21,943 nucleotides of DNA from JBKPDV01 sp046728075 (GTDB taxonomy: Bacteria > Acidobacteriota > Thermoanaerobaculia > UBA5066 > Gp7-AA6), in the NCBI GenBank assembly GCA_046728075.1, contig JBKPDV010000023.1, forward strand, positions 1 through 21,943. The letters are read 5' to 3'. The notes under the pieces were generated by a model, which saw only the letters and a list, made by a program, of their open reading frames with translations, made no database searches and was not told the origin of the DNA. Below are positions 1 through 7,966 of the stretch, piece by piece. The position numbers and the translations under genes are program-made. Within the stretch, counting starts at the first letter, position 1. Each line of letters opens with the position of its first letter.

Positions 1-1
1 C

Positions 2-3000
2 AGCTGGACTCCCTCGGCCGTTTGCAACGGGTGCACGCTGCGCCTGACCGTTTCCGGTGTCTCGACTTCACTGCCGGTCACGATCTCGAACCCTGTCGGT
101 CCGCCGCCCGGGCCGAGTGTGACGATCGGCGGTCCCACCTCGCTGACTGCCGGACAGAGTGGAACATTCTCGGCGAACGTCTCGAACGCCACTGGAACCG
201 TTTCCTACACATGGGCCTTCGACGACACCGGGGTCCAGAGCGGCACCTCCTCGATTTCGCACAGCTGGGCCACCAGCGGGTCCCACTCGGTGACGGTCGG
301 CATCTCGGCGGCGAACGGCAGTGCCTCGACGTCGCTCAACGTCTCGGTCACGGGGAATCCGACGCCGCGCGGAGACTTCGCCGTTTCGCCCGGCACGCTC
401 TCCGGCTCAACCGTCACCGTCGGACGGGGAGTCGAAGTCACGTTCGCCTCGAACGAGCAGTATGCGTCGCAGTGGGGCTGGGTCTTCGGCGACGGGACGT
501 CCGCCGGCGGCGCGTCCTCGCGAACCGCCAAGAAGACTTATGGCAGTCTCGGGACCTACAGCGGATCGCTCCAGGTCTGGGGAGACAGCACGCACACGAC
601 CGGCTACGTCGCGACGCCCTTCACGATCCTCGTGACGATCCCCGATCCTTCCACCGCCTTCACGGTTCAGAATGCAACGCAGAATCTGTTCACCGGCGCC
701 TACGACGCCTACGCCGGAGCCACGCTGACATTTACGGCGGCCGAAACGAGGGCTGCCAATTGGGGATGGGATTTCGGCGACGGCTCTCCGGTCGCCGGAA
801 AGACCGTCACGCACGTCTTTTCCTCCACCGGCTCGTACACCGCCCATCTGCTCGTCTATGGCGACGGCGTCAACACGGCAAACGGACCGGCGGTGGCGAA
901 CATCGTGTTCAATGTGACCCGGTCCCCCTTCCAGGCGATCATCGTCCCGGGGGCCGCTCACCTGGATGACGGCACGAACACCTGGGGCACGGACGTTTCC
1001 GTCTCCAACTCCGGCACCGGTGCGATGACAGTCAACCTGGCTTTTCTGCCCTTCCTGTCGGACGCGTTCGCTCCGACCACTCAAGACCTCTCCGCCTTGA
1101 CCTTCGGCGCGCCGCTGACTCTTCCCCCCGGGGGCTCCTGGTCGGCCACCGATGTTGTCTCCTACTTGAACGGGGGCAACAGCAAGGGAACGGTCGTCAT
1201 CAAGTACTCCGGAGGCTCGGCTGCGCCCCTGGTTTCGGCGCGCGTCTACTTTCAGCCCAAGACCAATCCCGGCAACCTCTCGTACGGCTCGGGAATCCCG
1301 GCGTACAACATCAATGGCGCGGGCCAGATCTCAGCACAGGGAATCGGCTCGAGCTCCAGCTCGGGGTCGCCCACGGGCCTCGCGGAAAAAGCGAGCGAGG
1401 CGCTGGAAGGCGCGATCACGGTGAACAAGACCGGGACGGGCTCGGGCCGCGTCTCGAGCACACCGGCGGGGATCGACTGCGGGTCGACCTGCTCTGGCGC
1501 ATTCACGCCGTCGACCTCCAATCCTGTCTTACTTGCCGGATACGCCGATTCGGGCTCCGTCTTCGTCGGCTTCACGGCTGGCTGTGATTTCCAGTTTCAA
1601 GGGCAATGCGCCATAACGAGCTCCTCGGCGACCGTCACCGCCCAGTTCGACGCAACGGCGCCGGTCGGCAACAGCACGCTGACGGTCTCCAAGACGGGAA
1701 CCGGCTCCGGCACTGTTTCGAGCAGTCCGGCGGGGATCGACTGCGGCTCGACTTGCAGCGCGTCCTTCGCTCCGACGGTGAGCGTTACGCTGACGGCCAC
1801 GGCCGGCTCGGGCTCGGCGTTTGCGGGATGGGCTGGAGCGTGCGCGGGAACGGGGCCCTCCTGCGTCGTCAGCATGGCGACGTCTCAGTCCGTCAACGCC
1901 ACCTTCACGGGGTCGGGTCCACCCCCGCCCACGGCCTCGGCGGACCAGGTCCTGATCGGTTTGAGCGCGACTCCGCGCTATCGTTTCGGGGTCACCCTCT
2001 TCAACGCCGCCGGCTCGTCCGGGAACTTCCGGATCGCCGCGATGGACGAGGAGAGCTCGCCCCTGCTCATCTCCGACGGTGCCGGCGGTCTGGTCGCGTA
2101 TCGCGATTTCGCGATCCGCCCCTACCAGCAGGTCTATCTGACCAACGACGATCTCGGCCTGACCGACTCGAGCCGCCGCTACGTCGTCAAGGGCACGCGA
2201 AACTCTTCCACCGGCACGCTGCTCGCTTTCGGAACGTCGCTGGACCGCATCACTCGCGACCTCGTCCAGATCACCGACGACAGCCAGGCCTCTGCGGCGG
2301 AAGCGGGTCTGGTGAATTACTGGGTGGCGGGAGTGTCCCGCTACGACTCCACATACGGAGCGCACTGGCGGACCGACCTGCGCATCTACAATCGCGGCTC
2401 GCACGCCCGTAACCTCTATTTCGAATACACCTTCTCGGGTGACGGGCTGAACGAAAAAGTCGCTCGGGTCAACCAGGTTCCGATCGCCGCCGGAGAGCTC
2501 CTCACCTACGACGACGTCGTCGCCGCTCTTCTGGCCAAGGACAAGAGCGTCGATCTCTCCGGGAGCTCGGCCGGCGTTCTGCGGGTCTACTGTCCCGAAG
2601 ACTCCGAGTCCGCGACGCGTCCTCTCATCATCGGCTCGCGCAACTACGATGACCAAACCACAGGCACCGCGGGCTCGCAGCTGGCGGTCTACACGCGCGC
2701 CCAGGGGGGCAGCTCGACCAAGAACCTGTCGGTCGCGGGGGCCGAAGAGAGCCTTCGCTACAGCTCGCGCATCGGCGTCTTCACGATGGACCCCGGCCCG
2801 GTCGCCTTCCGCATCGTCGCCATCGATTCCAACGGAGTCGAAGTGGGATCTCTCGTGACGGGGCTGGGCGGGGCGGGGTTGCACTTCGGGCAGATCGATC
2901 TGACCAGCGCCGCCTTCAACTTCACCAACCCTGGCAAACCGGTCACGATCCGGATCGATTCGATCAGCGGCGGCCGCCTCGGGGCCTATGTCTTTACGGT

Positions 3001-3046
3001 CGACAAGGTGACGCTGGATACGAACTTCCTCCAGGCGCTTCCCTAG
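2..3046 (+). CDS. Large secreted PKD-domain / divergent InlB-repeat surface protein (5' partial)
   Basis: The frame is open from base 2 with no convincing start, so the true N-terminus lies outside the window; the ATG at 119 is internal. Three PKD-like beta-sandwich domains are visible at about 116-360, 370-645 and 655-915; the second and third carry the WGWxFGDG core typical of PKD repeats. After a linker, two homologous repeats of about 80 residues follow (about 1414-1665 and 1678-1910). Each begins with a (N/S)KTGTGSG motif and has a paired-cysteine IDCGSTCS loop, resembling divergent InlB B-repeat (Flg_new_2-like) domains. The last ~370 residues form an unrecognised beta-rich region. No LPXTG, PEP-CTERM or clear C-terminal sorting signal is seen. 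Such proteins are normally exported and act in adhesion or as cell-surface structures, but the specific ligand is unknown. The stop at 3044 is followed by a strong terminator, so this gene ends its transcription unit. The domain calls are fairly secure; the role is inferred. Confidence 0.85.
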   Translation, partial: SWTPSAVCNGCTLRLTVSGVSTSLPVTISNPVGPPPGPSVTIGGPTSLTAGQSGTFSANVSNATGTVSYTWAFDDTGVQSGTSSISHSWATSGSHSVTVGISAANGSASTSLNVSVTGNPTPRGDFAVSPGTLSGSTVTVGRGVEVTFASNEQYASQWGWVFGDGTSAGGASSRTAKKTYGSLGTYSGSLQVWGDSTHTTGYVATPFTILVTIPDPSTAFTVQNATQNLFTGAYDAYAGATLTFTAAETRAANWGWDFGDGSPVAGKTVTHVFSSTGSYTAHLLVYGDGVNTANGPAVANIVFNVTRSPFQAIIVPGAAHLDDGTNTWGTDVSVSNSGTGAMTVNLAFLPFLSDAFAPTTQDLSALTFGAPLTLPPGGSWSATDVVSYLNGGNSKGTVVIKYSGGSAAPLVSARVYFQPKTNPGNLSYGSGIPAYNINGAGQISAQGIGSSSSSGSPTGLAEKASEALEGAITVNKTGTGSGRVSSTPAGIDCGSTCSGAFTPSTSNPVLLAGYADSGSVFVGFTAGCDFQFQGQCAITSSSATVTAQFDATAPVGNSTLTVSKTGTGSGTVSSSPAGIDCGSTCSASFAPTVSVTLTATAGSGSAFAGWAGACAGTGPSCVVSMATSQSVNATFTGSGPPPPTASADQVLIGLSATPRYRFGVTLFNAAGSSGNFRIAAMDEESSPLLISDGAGGLVAYRDFAIRPYQQVYLTNDDLGLTDSSRRYVVKGTRNSSTGTLLAFGTSLDRITRDLVQITDDSQASAAEAGLVNYWVAGVSRYDSTYGAHWRTDLRIYNRGSHARNLYFEYTFSGDGLNEKVARVNQVPIAAGELLTYDDVVAALLAKDKSVDLSGSSAGVLRVYCPEDSESATRPLIIGSRNYDDQTTGTAGSQLAVYTRAQGGSSTKNLSVAGAEESLRYSSRIGVFTMDPGPVAFRIVAIDSNGVEVGSLVTGLGGAGLHFGQIDLTSAAFNFTNPGKPVTIRIDSISGGRLGAYVFTVDKVTLDTNFLQALP

Positions 3047-3068
3047 GAGGCAGTCGGTTCGCTTGCAA

Positions 3069-3106
3069 GAAGGGCCCCGGCTTCCCGGGGCCCTTTCTTT
3101 TCGTTT
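3069..3106 (+). terminator. Rho-independent terminator after the PKD protein gene
   Basis: A perfect 9-bp GC stem, GGGCCCCGG (3072-3080) paired with CCGGGGCCC (3085-3093), closes a CTTC tetraloop. It is followed by a T-rich run (3094-3106), and flanking A/T bases can extend the stem. It lies 22 nt after the stop codon and separates the PKD gene from the glycan cluster. Confidence 0.9.
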
Positions 3107-3157
3107 CAAGGTTGGCGCGTGACACCGACGGGCGCCGCCCCGTAAAACCCGAGAGGG

Positions 3158-3163
3158 TAGAAT
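3158..3163 (+). promoter_or_regulatory. Possible -10 element (TAGAAT) ahead of the radical SAM gene
   Basis: TAGAAT matches the -10 consensus at five of six positions and sits about 34 nt before the ATG at 3197, just after the upstream terminator. That is where a promoter for the glycan cluster is expected. No convincing -35 box is visible at 16-18 nt upstream, so this is only suggestive. Confidence 0.25.
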
Positions 3164-3196
3164 GGGTTACTGGCAGAAGGGTTGGATTCTGAGAGG

Positions 3197-4306
3197 ATGA
3201 GCAAGGTGTTGGATTCTGTGGCGGAGGTACCGGTGTCGGTGTCGACCGGGACCCGCGTCTCCCCGTTTCTCCACGACCGCGGTACGGTTTTGTACAACCC
3301 GACCAGCGGTGCTTCTCTTGCGAAGGACGACCCCGCCTACCTGGCCCTCCAACGGATCGGCGCGGGAGCGGACCCGCAAGCGGAGTCGGCGTTCTTCGAC
3401 CACCTGCGTTCGGCCCGGTTCCTGATCGACGACCTCGACGACGAGGTGCGCCGGTCGCACCTGCTCTACGTGTCGCTGGAGACCTGCACGTCCTGCAACC
3501 ACCGATGCCCGTTCTGCCCGGTCTCTGTGGATCCGCGCGAGCGGGAGGTGATGAGCCAGGAGCTGTTCGAATCGATCGCCGACCAGATCATCGAGATCGG
3601 CGGCCGGGAGGTCATGGTTTTCCTTTCCAACTACAACGAGCCGACGATCGATCCGCTCTTCGAAGAGAGGTGCCTCGCTCTCTTCGCGCGCGGGTTACCG
3701 GTTTCGGTTCTGACCAACGCCTCGCAGTTCACCGCCGAGAGGGCGCACCGGCTTCAGTCAGGGGGCCGCTTTCGTTACATCGGCATCAATCTCCCCACAC
3801 TCGACCCGGAGCGGTACGAGAAGCTTCACGGCACGCGCGACCTCGCGAGGGTGCTGGCGAACATCGAAGCGATGCGGGCGCGCGATCTCGCGGAAGAAAC
3901 CGCGATCGTGGTTCTCGGGGATCGGGACGAGGCTCACCGACGCGACATCGAGGAGATCCGTCTCCGGTTCGAGCCGCTCGGATGGCAGATCAAGCCGTTC
4001 CGCATCCGCAGCCGTCCGGCCAGCGGCACGTTCGTGCCCGAGCCTCCTCCCAAGAAGAAGCTTCGCGGCTGCGAGTTGATGGGGTCGCGACCCTTCGAGC
4101 ACCTCCATGTCACGGCGACCGCGAAGGCCGTCCTGTGCTGTCAGGACTACTACGAGCGTCTCCCCGTCGGGGACCTGAAGACCCAGACCGTGGCGGAGGT
4201 CCTCGGAGGAGACGCGATGGCCCGCCTGCGCCGGTGGACCTACGGGGTCGAAGAGGCCCCGGCGGATTTCCTCTGCCGGCGGTGTGAGTTTGCCATAGGC
4301 CAGTGA
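3197..4306 (+). CDS. Radical SAM/SPASM-domain protein
   Basis: A predicted 369-residue radical SAM enzyme. The 4Fe-4S/SAM motif CxxxCxxC is present as C100-NHR-C104-PF-C107 (numbered from the ATG at 3197), followed by a GGxE-like segment and a TIM-barrel-like core. The C-terminal part holds more cysteines (C292, C314/C315, C360, C363) arranged as in SPASM/twitch auxiliary-cluster domains. The substrate cannot be told; relatives modify peptides, sugars or cofactors. The start is uncertain: ATG 3197 lies directly after a GAGAGG sequence, whereas GTG 3206 would give that sequence proper Shine-Dalgarno spacing, and TTG 3182 is a further in-frame option. It is the first gene of the glycan cluster, which suggests modification of a cell-surface polymer or its carrier. 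Its TGA stop lies inside the first unit of a heptanucleotide repeat array. Confidence 0.85.
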   Translation: MSKVLDSVAEVPVSVSTGTRVSPFLHDRGTVLYNPTSGASLAKDDPAYLALQRIGAGADPQAESAFFDHLRSARFLIDDLDDEVRRSHLLYVSLETCTSCNHRCPFCPVSVDPREREVMSQELFESIADQIIEIGGREVMVFLSNYNEPTIDPLFEERCLALFARGLPVSVLTNASQFTAERAHRLQSGGRFRYIGINLPTLDPERYEKLHGTRDLARVLANIEAMRARDLAEETAIVVLGDRDEAHRRDIEEIRLRFEPLGWQIKPFRIRSRPASGTFVPEPPPKKKLRGCELMGSRPFEHLHVTATAKAVLCCQDYYERLPVGDLKTQTVAEVLGGDAMARLRRWTYGVEEAPADFLCRRCEFAIGQ

Positions 4307-4395
4307 TTTGTGATTTGTGATTGGTGATTGGTGATTGAGGCTCGCTAAGATCGTGCACCACGCAAACCGCAAATCGCAAATCGCAAATCGCAAAT
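4303..4395 (+). repeat. Heptanucleotide inverted repeat array A (5 units + loop + 5 units)
   Basis: The 5' arm has five 7-nt units (GTGATTT twice, then GTGATTG three times, 4303-4337). A 23-nt loop (4338-4360) separates it from the 3' arm of CGCAAAC followed by four CGCAAAT (4361-4395). Rotated, the arms read ATTTGTG and, in reverse complement, ATTTGCG. They can therefore pair along most of 35 nt as RNA, with a regular G-U wobble once per heptad and a single mismatch in the units ending in G. The array fills the whole intergenic gap: it supplies the upstream TGA stop and ends 5 nt before the next ATG. Confidence 0.93.
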
Positions 4396-4399
4396 CTCC

Positions 4400-5659
4400 A
4401 TGACGGATATCGCTGTCCGAGCCGACAAGGTTTCCAAGACCTACAAGCTCTACGATTCCCCTTCCGATCGTTGGAAGGAGCTCCTTTTGCGGCGCCCCCG
4501 GGCTCGCCATTTCCGCGCGCTGACGGATGTCTCGTTCGGGCTCGAAAGAGGCGCCGCGCTCGGTCTCATCGGCGAGAACGGCGCGGGAAAGTCGACCCTG
4601 CTCAAGATCATCGCCGGAACCACCCAGCCGACTTCCGGAACCGTCTCTCGCAACGGCGCGGTGGCGTCGATTCTGGAGCTCGGCATGGGATTCCACCCCG
4701 AGTTCACGGGGGAGGAAAACGCGCGCATGAACGCGGCGCTGCTCGGCCTCTCGGGGCCGGAGATCCGGCGGCGCCTTCCGGAGATTCGAGACTTCGCGGA
4801 GATCGGCGACTTCTTCCGCCGCCCCGTGCGCACCTACTCATCGGGGATGGTCTTGCGGCTGGCTTTTTCCGTGGCCACGCACGTGGATGCGGAGATCCTG
4901 ATCGTGGACGAAGCGCTCGCCGTCGGTGACGGATACTTCCAGAAGAAGTCGATCGATCGAATCAGCGATTTTCAAAAGCGGGGAGGCACGCTTCTCTTCT
5001 GCTCGCACGCTCTCTACTACGTGGCGCTCCTCTGCGGCGAGGCGATCTGGCTCAAGGAAGGGAAACCCGCGGCTTCGGGCCGCGCCGTCGAGGTCGTACG
5101 CGCCTACGAGGCCTTTCTGCAGGAAAAGGAGCGGAACGCCGCGGAAACCGCTCCGGTGTCGCCGCTGGTCACCGAAGGGCGGCGCCCGGCCCTGTTGACG
5201 GAAGTCGTCGTACACGACGGCTCCGGCTATCCGCGGGCCGAGTTCGGCGCGGGGGAGGCATTCGCCGTCGACGTCGCGTTCGAGACGGTGGATCCGGGGC
5301 TGGGGTTCCACGTTCGCGTCGGGGCCGATCGCGAGGACGGCGTTCAAGTCTTCGCGTTGGACACTCGCTCCGAGTCCTGGGCGCCCCTGACGGGTCGCCG
5401 GCATTGGCGCGTGCGGCTGGTTCTGCCGGAACTACCGCTGGCGCAAGGTCATTTCAAGCTCTACGCCTTCCTCTCCGATGAGAAGGCGCTCCACCTTCAC
5501 GATATGCGGGTCCTCGCACCGGGATTTTCCGTCGTTCCACCCGACTACACCGTCGGCATGCTCCGTCCCCGGCACACCTGGTCCCTCGTCGCGGCAGCCG
5601 CCGACTCGGCGCCGGAGCGGACGGCTCCGAGCGTTCCCGCGGGCGCCGCTCGAGCGTGA
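4400..5659 (+). CDS. Polysaccharide ABC exporter ATP-binding protein (Wzt/KpsT/TagH type) with C-terminal Wzt-like domain
   Basis: A 419-residue cytoplasmic ATPase. Walker A is GENGAGKST (G58-T66), the ABC signature is the variant YSSGM (Y146-M150) typical of O-antigen/capsule exporters, and Walker B ends in D170-E171. The N-terminal sequence (VSKTYKLYDSPSDRWKELL) is characteristic of the Wzt/KpsT/RfbB family. Residues from about 250 on form a beta-rich domain like the Wzt C-terminal domain, which in characterised systems recognises the capped end of the glycan before export. The permease partner (Wzm) is not encoded next to it or anywhere in the window, which is unusual. The ATG lies 5 nt after a heptanucleotide array with no Shine-Dalgarno sequence, and the stop overlaps the next start by 4 nt. 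The subfamily call is strong; the exact glycan is unknown. Confidence 0.92.
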   Translation: MTDIAVRADKVSKTYKLYDSPSDRWKELLLRRPRARHFRALTDVSFGLERGAALGLIGENGAGKSTLLKIIAGTTQPTSGTVSRNGAVASILELGMGFHPEFTGEENARMNAALLGLSGPEIRRRLPEIRDFAEIGDFFRRPVRTYSSGMVLRLAFSVATHVDAEILIVDEALAVGDGYFQKKSIDRISDFQKRGGTLLFCSHALYYVALLCGEAIWLKEGKPAASGRAVEVVRAYEAFLQEKERNAAETAPVSPLVTEGRRPALLTEVVVHDGSGYPRAEFGAGEAFAVDVAFETVDPGLGFHVRVGADREDGVQVFALDTRSESWAPLTGRRHWRVRLVLPELPLAQGHFKLYAFLSDEKALHLHDMRVLAPGFSVVPPDYTVGMLRPRHTWSLVAAAADSAPERTAPSVPAGAARA

Positions 5660-6807
5660 CGCGGGCGGTTCTCCTCTTCGCGCGAGAACCATCGGCTGCG
5701 GGAGGTTTTGGGCGCCGGCTCGCGAGGCTGCGTTGGAAGCGCTGGCTCGGCGAGGCGTCGGAACACACTGCCGACGAGCGGACTTCTGCCGCCCACGTCT
5801 TCGCGGGAGCGTCGGTCGGTCTTGTCGTCGGAGAAGAGACCGCGTTCCCCGAGCCGGTCGCTCAGATTCCGGAGCTCGCTTCCGGCCGTGTGATTCCGGC
5901 GCTGGGAGTTCGAATGGAGGACCTGCCGCCGGTCCATACGTTGCGGGAGCTGGAGCGGGCCGGCCTTCCTCCCGTCAGGGAAACCGCCGCCGCGTCGCCG
6001 CGACTGGCCGTGCTCTTCGACCCGGCGGCGATGCCTCCCGCCCCGGCGGAATCCCTGGCGGCGTACGCTGCCCGCATTCAGGGGGAAGCCACGTCGCGCC
6101 CTGCGGACAGCGGGTTCCGCGCGCTCGTGTTCGAGGAGCCCTCGGATCATCCGCGTCCGGAGTTAGTGGAGCTTCTGCCGCGCACCGCCCGGAACCTTTG
6201 CGACGTCGGCTGTTCCGCCGGCGGGGCCGGGGCGGCCTGGAAAGGAAGAGCGGCCGGTGGGCGGGTGATCGGGATCGAAAACGACCCGCGGGCCGCCCGG
6301 ATCGCCGCCGGCCGCCTCGATCGCGTCCTGACTGCGGATGCCTTGAAGGGCCTGGAGACGCTCGGGCGGGAAGATGCCCGCTTTGACGCCTTTCTGTTTG
6401 CCGACATCCTCGAGCACCTGGAAGACCCCGTGCGGGCCCTCGGCCTCGCCAGGCGTCTGGCCGAGCCGGGAGCGCGGCTGGTCGCCAGTGTTCCGAATGT
6501 CGGCCATCTTTCTCTGGTCCGAGACCTGGTGGCCGGACGGTTCGATCCGGTTCCCGCCGGGCTCGCGGACGCCGGGCACCTCCGCTGGTTCTCCCGCGAT
6601 TTCCTGCGCGAGGTCCTGGAAGAAGCGGGCTGGCGCGTGGAGGACATTCACGGTCTACCGGGAGGTCCCGCGCCGGATGTGGAGAAGTTTCTCGGAGCTC
6701 TCGCGGACTGGGAGCAACTCGACAGGGAGAGCCTTGGGACTTATCAGTGGATCGCCGTCGCGGTCGCGGACGCGGTCGCGGACGCGGGGTCTCCGTCTAA
6801 GGTCTAA
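5656..6807 (+). CDS. SAM-dependent methyltransferase with unrecognised N-terminal region
   Basis: A 383-residue protein starting at GTG 5656, which overlaps the preceding TGA by 4 nt (GTGA), so translation is probably coupled. The C-terminal half is a class I methyltransferase of the Methyltransf_23 kind: motif I is DVGCSAGGAG (D183 onward), an acidic IEND at the end of strand 2, then FADILEHLEDP, and a GHLRWFSRDFLREVLEEAGW segment common in glycan-cluster methyltransferases. The first ~175 residues match nothing I recognise and carry no transmembrane or glycosyltransferase motif I can defend. A neighbouring Wzt-type ATPase suggests methylation of a glycan, possibly as a chain-end cap, but that is inference. 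The C-terminus ends in a VADAVADAG repeat (a 12-bp direct repeat at 6763-6786), and its last codons and TAA stop fall inside the next heptanucleotide array. Confidence 0.85.
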   Translation: MTRAVLLFAREPSAAGGFGRRLARLRWKRWLGEASEHTADERTSAAHVFAGASVGLVVGEETAFPEPVAQIPELASGRVIPALGVRMEDLPPVHTLRELERAGLPPVRETAAASPRLAVLFDPAAMPPAPAESLAAYAARIQGEATSRPADSGFRALVFEEPSDHPRPELVELLPRTARNLCDVGCSAGGAGAAWKGRAAGGRVIGIENDPRAARIAAGRLDRVLTADALKGLETLGREDARFDAFLFADILEHLEDPVRALGLARRLAEPGARLVASVPNVGHLSLVRDLVAGRFDPVPAGLADAGHLRWFSRDFLREVLEEAGWRVEDIHGLPGGPAPDVEKFLGALADWEQLDRESLGTYQWIAVAVADAVADAGSPSKV

Positions 6808-6884
6808 TGTCTAAAGTCTAAAGTTCAAGACAGAAGTGTGCTCGGGAACCTTAGACCTTAGACCTTAGACCTTAGACTTTAGAC
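6795..6884 (+). repeat. Heptanucleotide inverted repeat array B (5 units + loop + 5 units)
   Basis: The 5' arm is GTCTAAG, GTCTAAT, GTCTAAA, GTCTAAA and the diverged GTTCAAG (6795-6829). A 20-nt loop (6830-6849) follows, then a 3' arm of four CTTAGAC and one TTTAGAC (6850-6884). CTTAGAC is the exact reverse complement of GTCTAAG, so the arms can form a stem of up to 35 bp, imperfect mainly at the seventh base of each unit. The upstream methyltransferase ends inside this array (TAA at 6805-6807), and the ATG of the next gene comes 5 nt after it. Confidence 0.95.
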
Positions 6885-6889
6885 TTCTC

Positions 6890-7966
6890 ATGCGAATTGC
6901 CTATCTTCTGGAATCGACGGAGCTCTCCGGCGGAGTCAAGGTCGTGGCGCTGCAGGCGGAGGCGCTGGCCCGACGGGGTCATCGCGTGTGCGTGGTGTCG
7001 CCCGCGGCGGCGCCCGATTGGTTGGGCCTTTCTCAGGCCCGGTTCGAGCGCAGTTCCTTCCGCGATTCGGAGGAGCTGGCTCGCTCCGAGATTCGTGTCG
7101 CGACGTTCTGGACCACCGTCGCCCCGGCCCTCGCGCAAGCGCGCGGACCCGTCTTCCACCTCTGCCAGGGATATGAAGGTTCGTTTCGTTTCTATGCCGA
7201 CAAGCGCGAGGGGATCGAGGGTGCGTACCGCGCCCCGACTCGCAAGCTCGCCATCTCGGCGACCCTCGCGCACCGGCTCGAGCAGCTCGGATTCGGACCG
7301 GCCGTCAACGTCGGCCAGGCCTTCGACGGCGGAGCATTCTTCCCGGCGCCGCCGCGCAATCCCGATGTGCCGGTGATTCTTTTGGTCGGCGCGTCTCAGG
7401 CGGACGTCAAGGGAATCGACATCGCCCTGGAAGGACTTCGAATCTGGCGCGAACGAGGAGGGCGCTTCCGCCTCGTTCGGGTCTCTCCGTACCCGCCTTC
7501 GGCAGAGGAGCGCGAGAGCGGCCTGGTCGAAACGTATCACCAGGCTCTGGATCCGTCGCGAATGCCCTTTGCCTATCGAGCAGCGGACCTCTTTGTGAGT
7601 CCCTCGCGAGAGGAAGAGGGCTTCGGCTTGCCGGTGCTCGAAGCGTTCGCCACGGATCTGCCCGTCCTTCTTTCCGATACGTCCACGCACCGCGAGATTG
7701 CCGGACAGGCGGCCTGGTACTTTCCCGACGGAGACCCGGAGGGACTCGCTGCGGCTCTCTCGATTCTGGCGACGCCGGAGGCCAGGTTACCCGCGCGGGA
7801 GCGCGGTCGGGCGGTCGTCGCGCGCTTTTCGCCGGCGCTCGTGGCCCAAAGGCTGGAGCGAGCCTTTGAGCAGGCGCTCGCCGGAGACGACGCGGGCAAG
7901 CCGCCCTCCGCCTCGTCGGACTCCGGTCTGCTCTCCGCGGCCCGCGAGCGCACGGGCAGTTCGTGA
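6890..7966 (+). CDS. GT4-like glycosyltransferase (GT-B fold)
   Basis: A 358-residue protein with the two-Rossmann-domain pattern of GT-B enzymes. The N-terminal strand reads MRIAYLLESTELSGGVKVV, with the glycine-rich loop typical of family 4. The C-terminal donor-binding half has PFAYRAADLFVSPSREEEGFGLPVLEA, containing the retaining GT4 EX7E motif (E243 and E251), then STHREIAGQAAWYF. It should transfer a sugar from an NDP-sugar to a lipid-linked or protein-linked acceptor at the inner face of the membrane; the sugar cannot be predicted. The ATG has no Shine-Dalgarno sequence because the heptanucleotide array ends 5 nt before it. It is the first of three genes (with 7963 and 9012) joined by 4-nt overlaps. 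Confidence 0.9.
   Translation: MRIAYLLESTELSGGVKVVALQAEALARRGHRVCVVSPAAAPDWLGLSQARFERSSFRDSEELARSEIRVATFWTTVAPALAQARGPVFHLCQGYEGSFRFYADKREGIEGAYRAPTRKLAISATLAHRLEQLGFGPAVNVGQAFDGGAFFPAPPRNPDVPVILLVGASQADVKGIDIALEGLRIWRERGGRFRLVRVSPYPPSAEERESGLVETYHQALDPSRMPFAYRAADLFVSPSREEEGFGLPVLEAFATDLPVLLSDTSTHREIAGQAAWYFPDGDPEGLAAALSILATPEARLPARERGRAVVARFSPALVAQRLERAFEQALAGDDAGKPPSASSDSGLLSAARERTGSS

Noticed and set aside
1529..3109. A 526-residue open frame on the minus strand
   Set aside because: Antisense to the PKD protein and crossing its terminator; Arg/Ala/Gly-rich composition and no domain.
4303..6884. CRISPR array interpretation of the short repeats
   Set aside because: Units are 7 nt, directly abutting with no unique spacers, inverted across a loop, and there are no cas genes.
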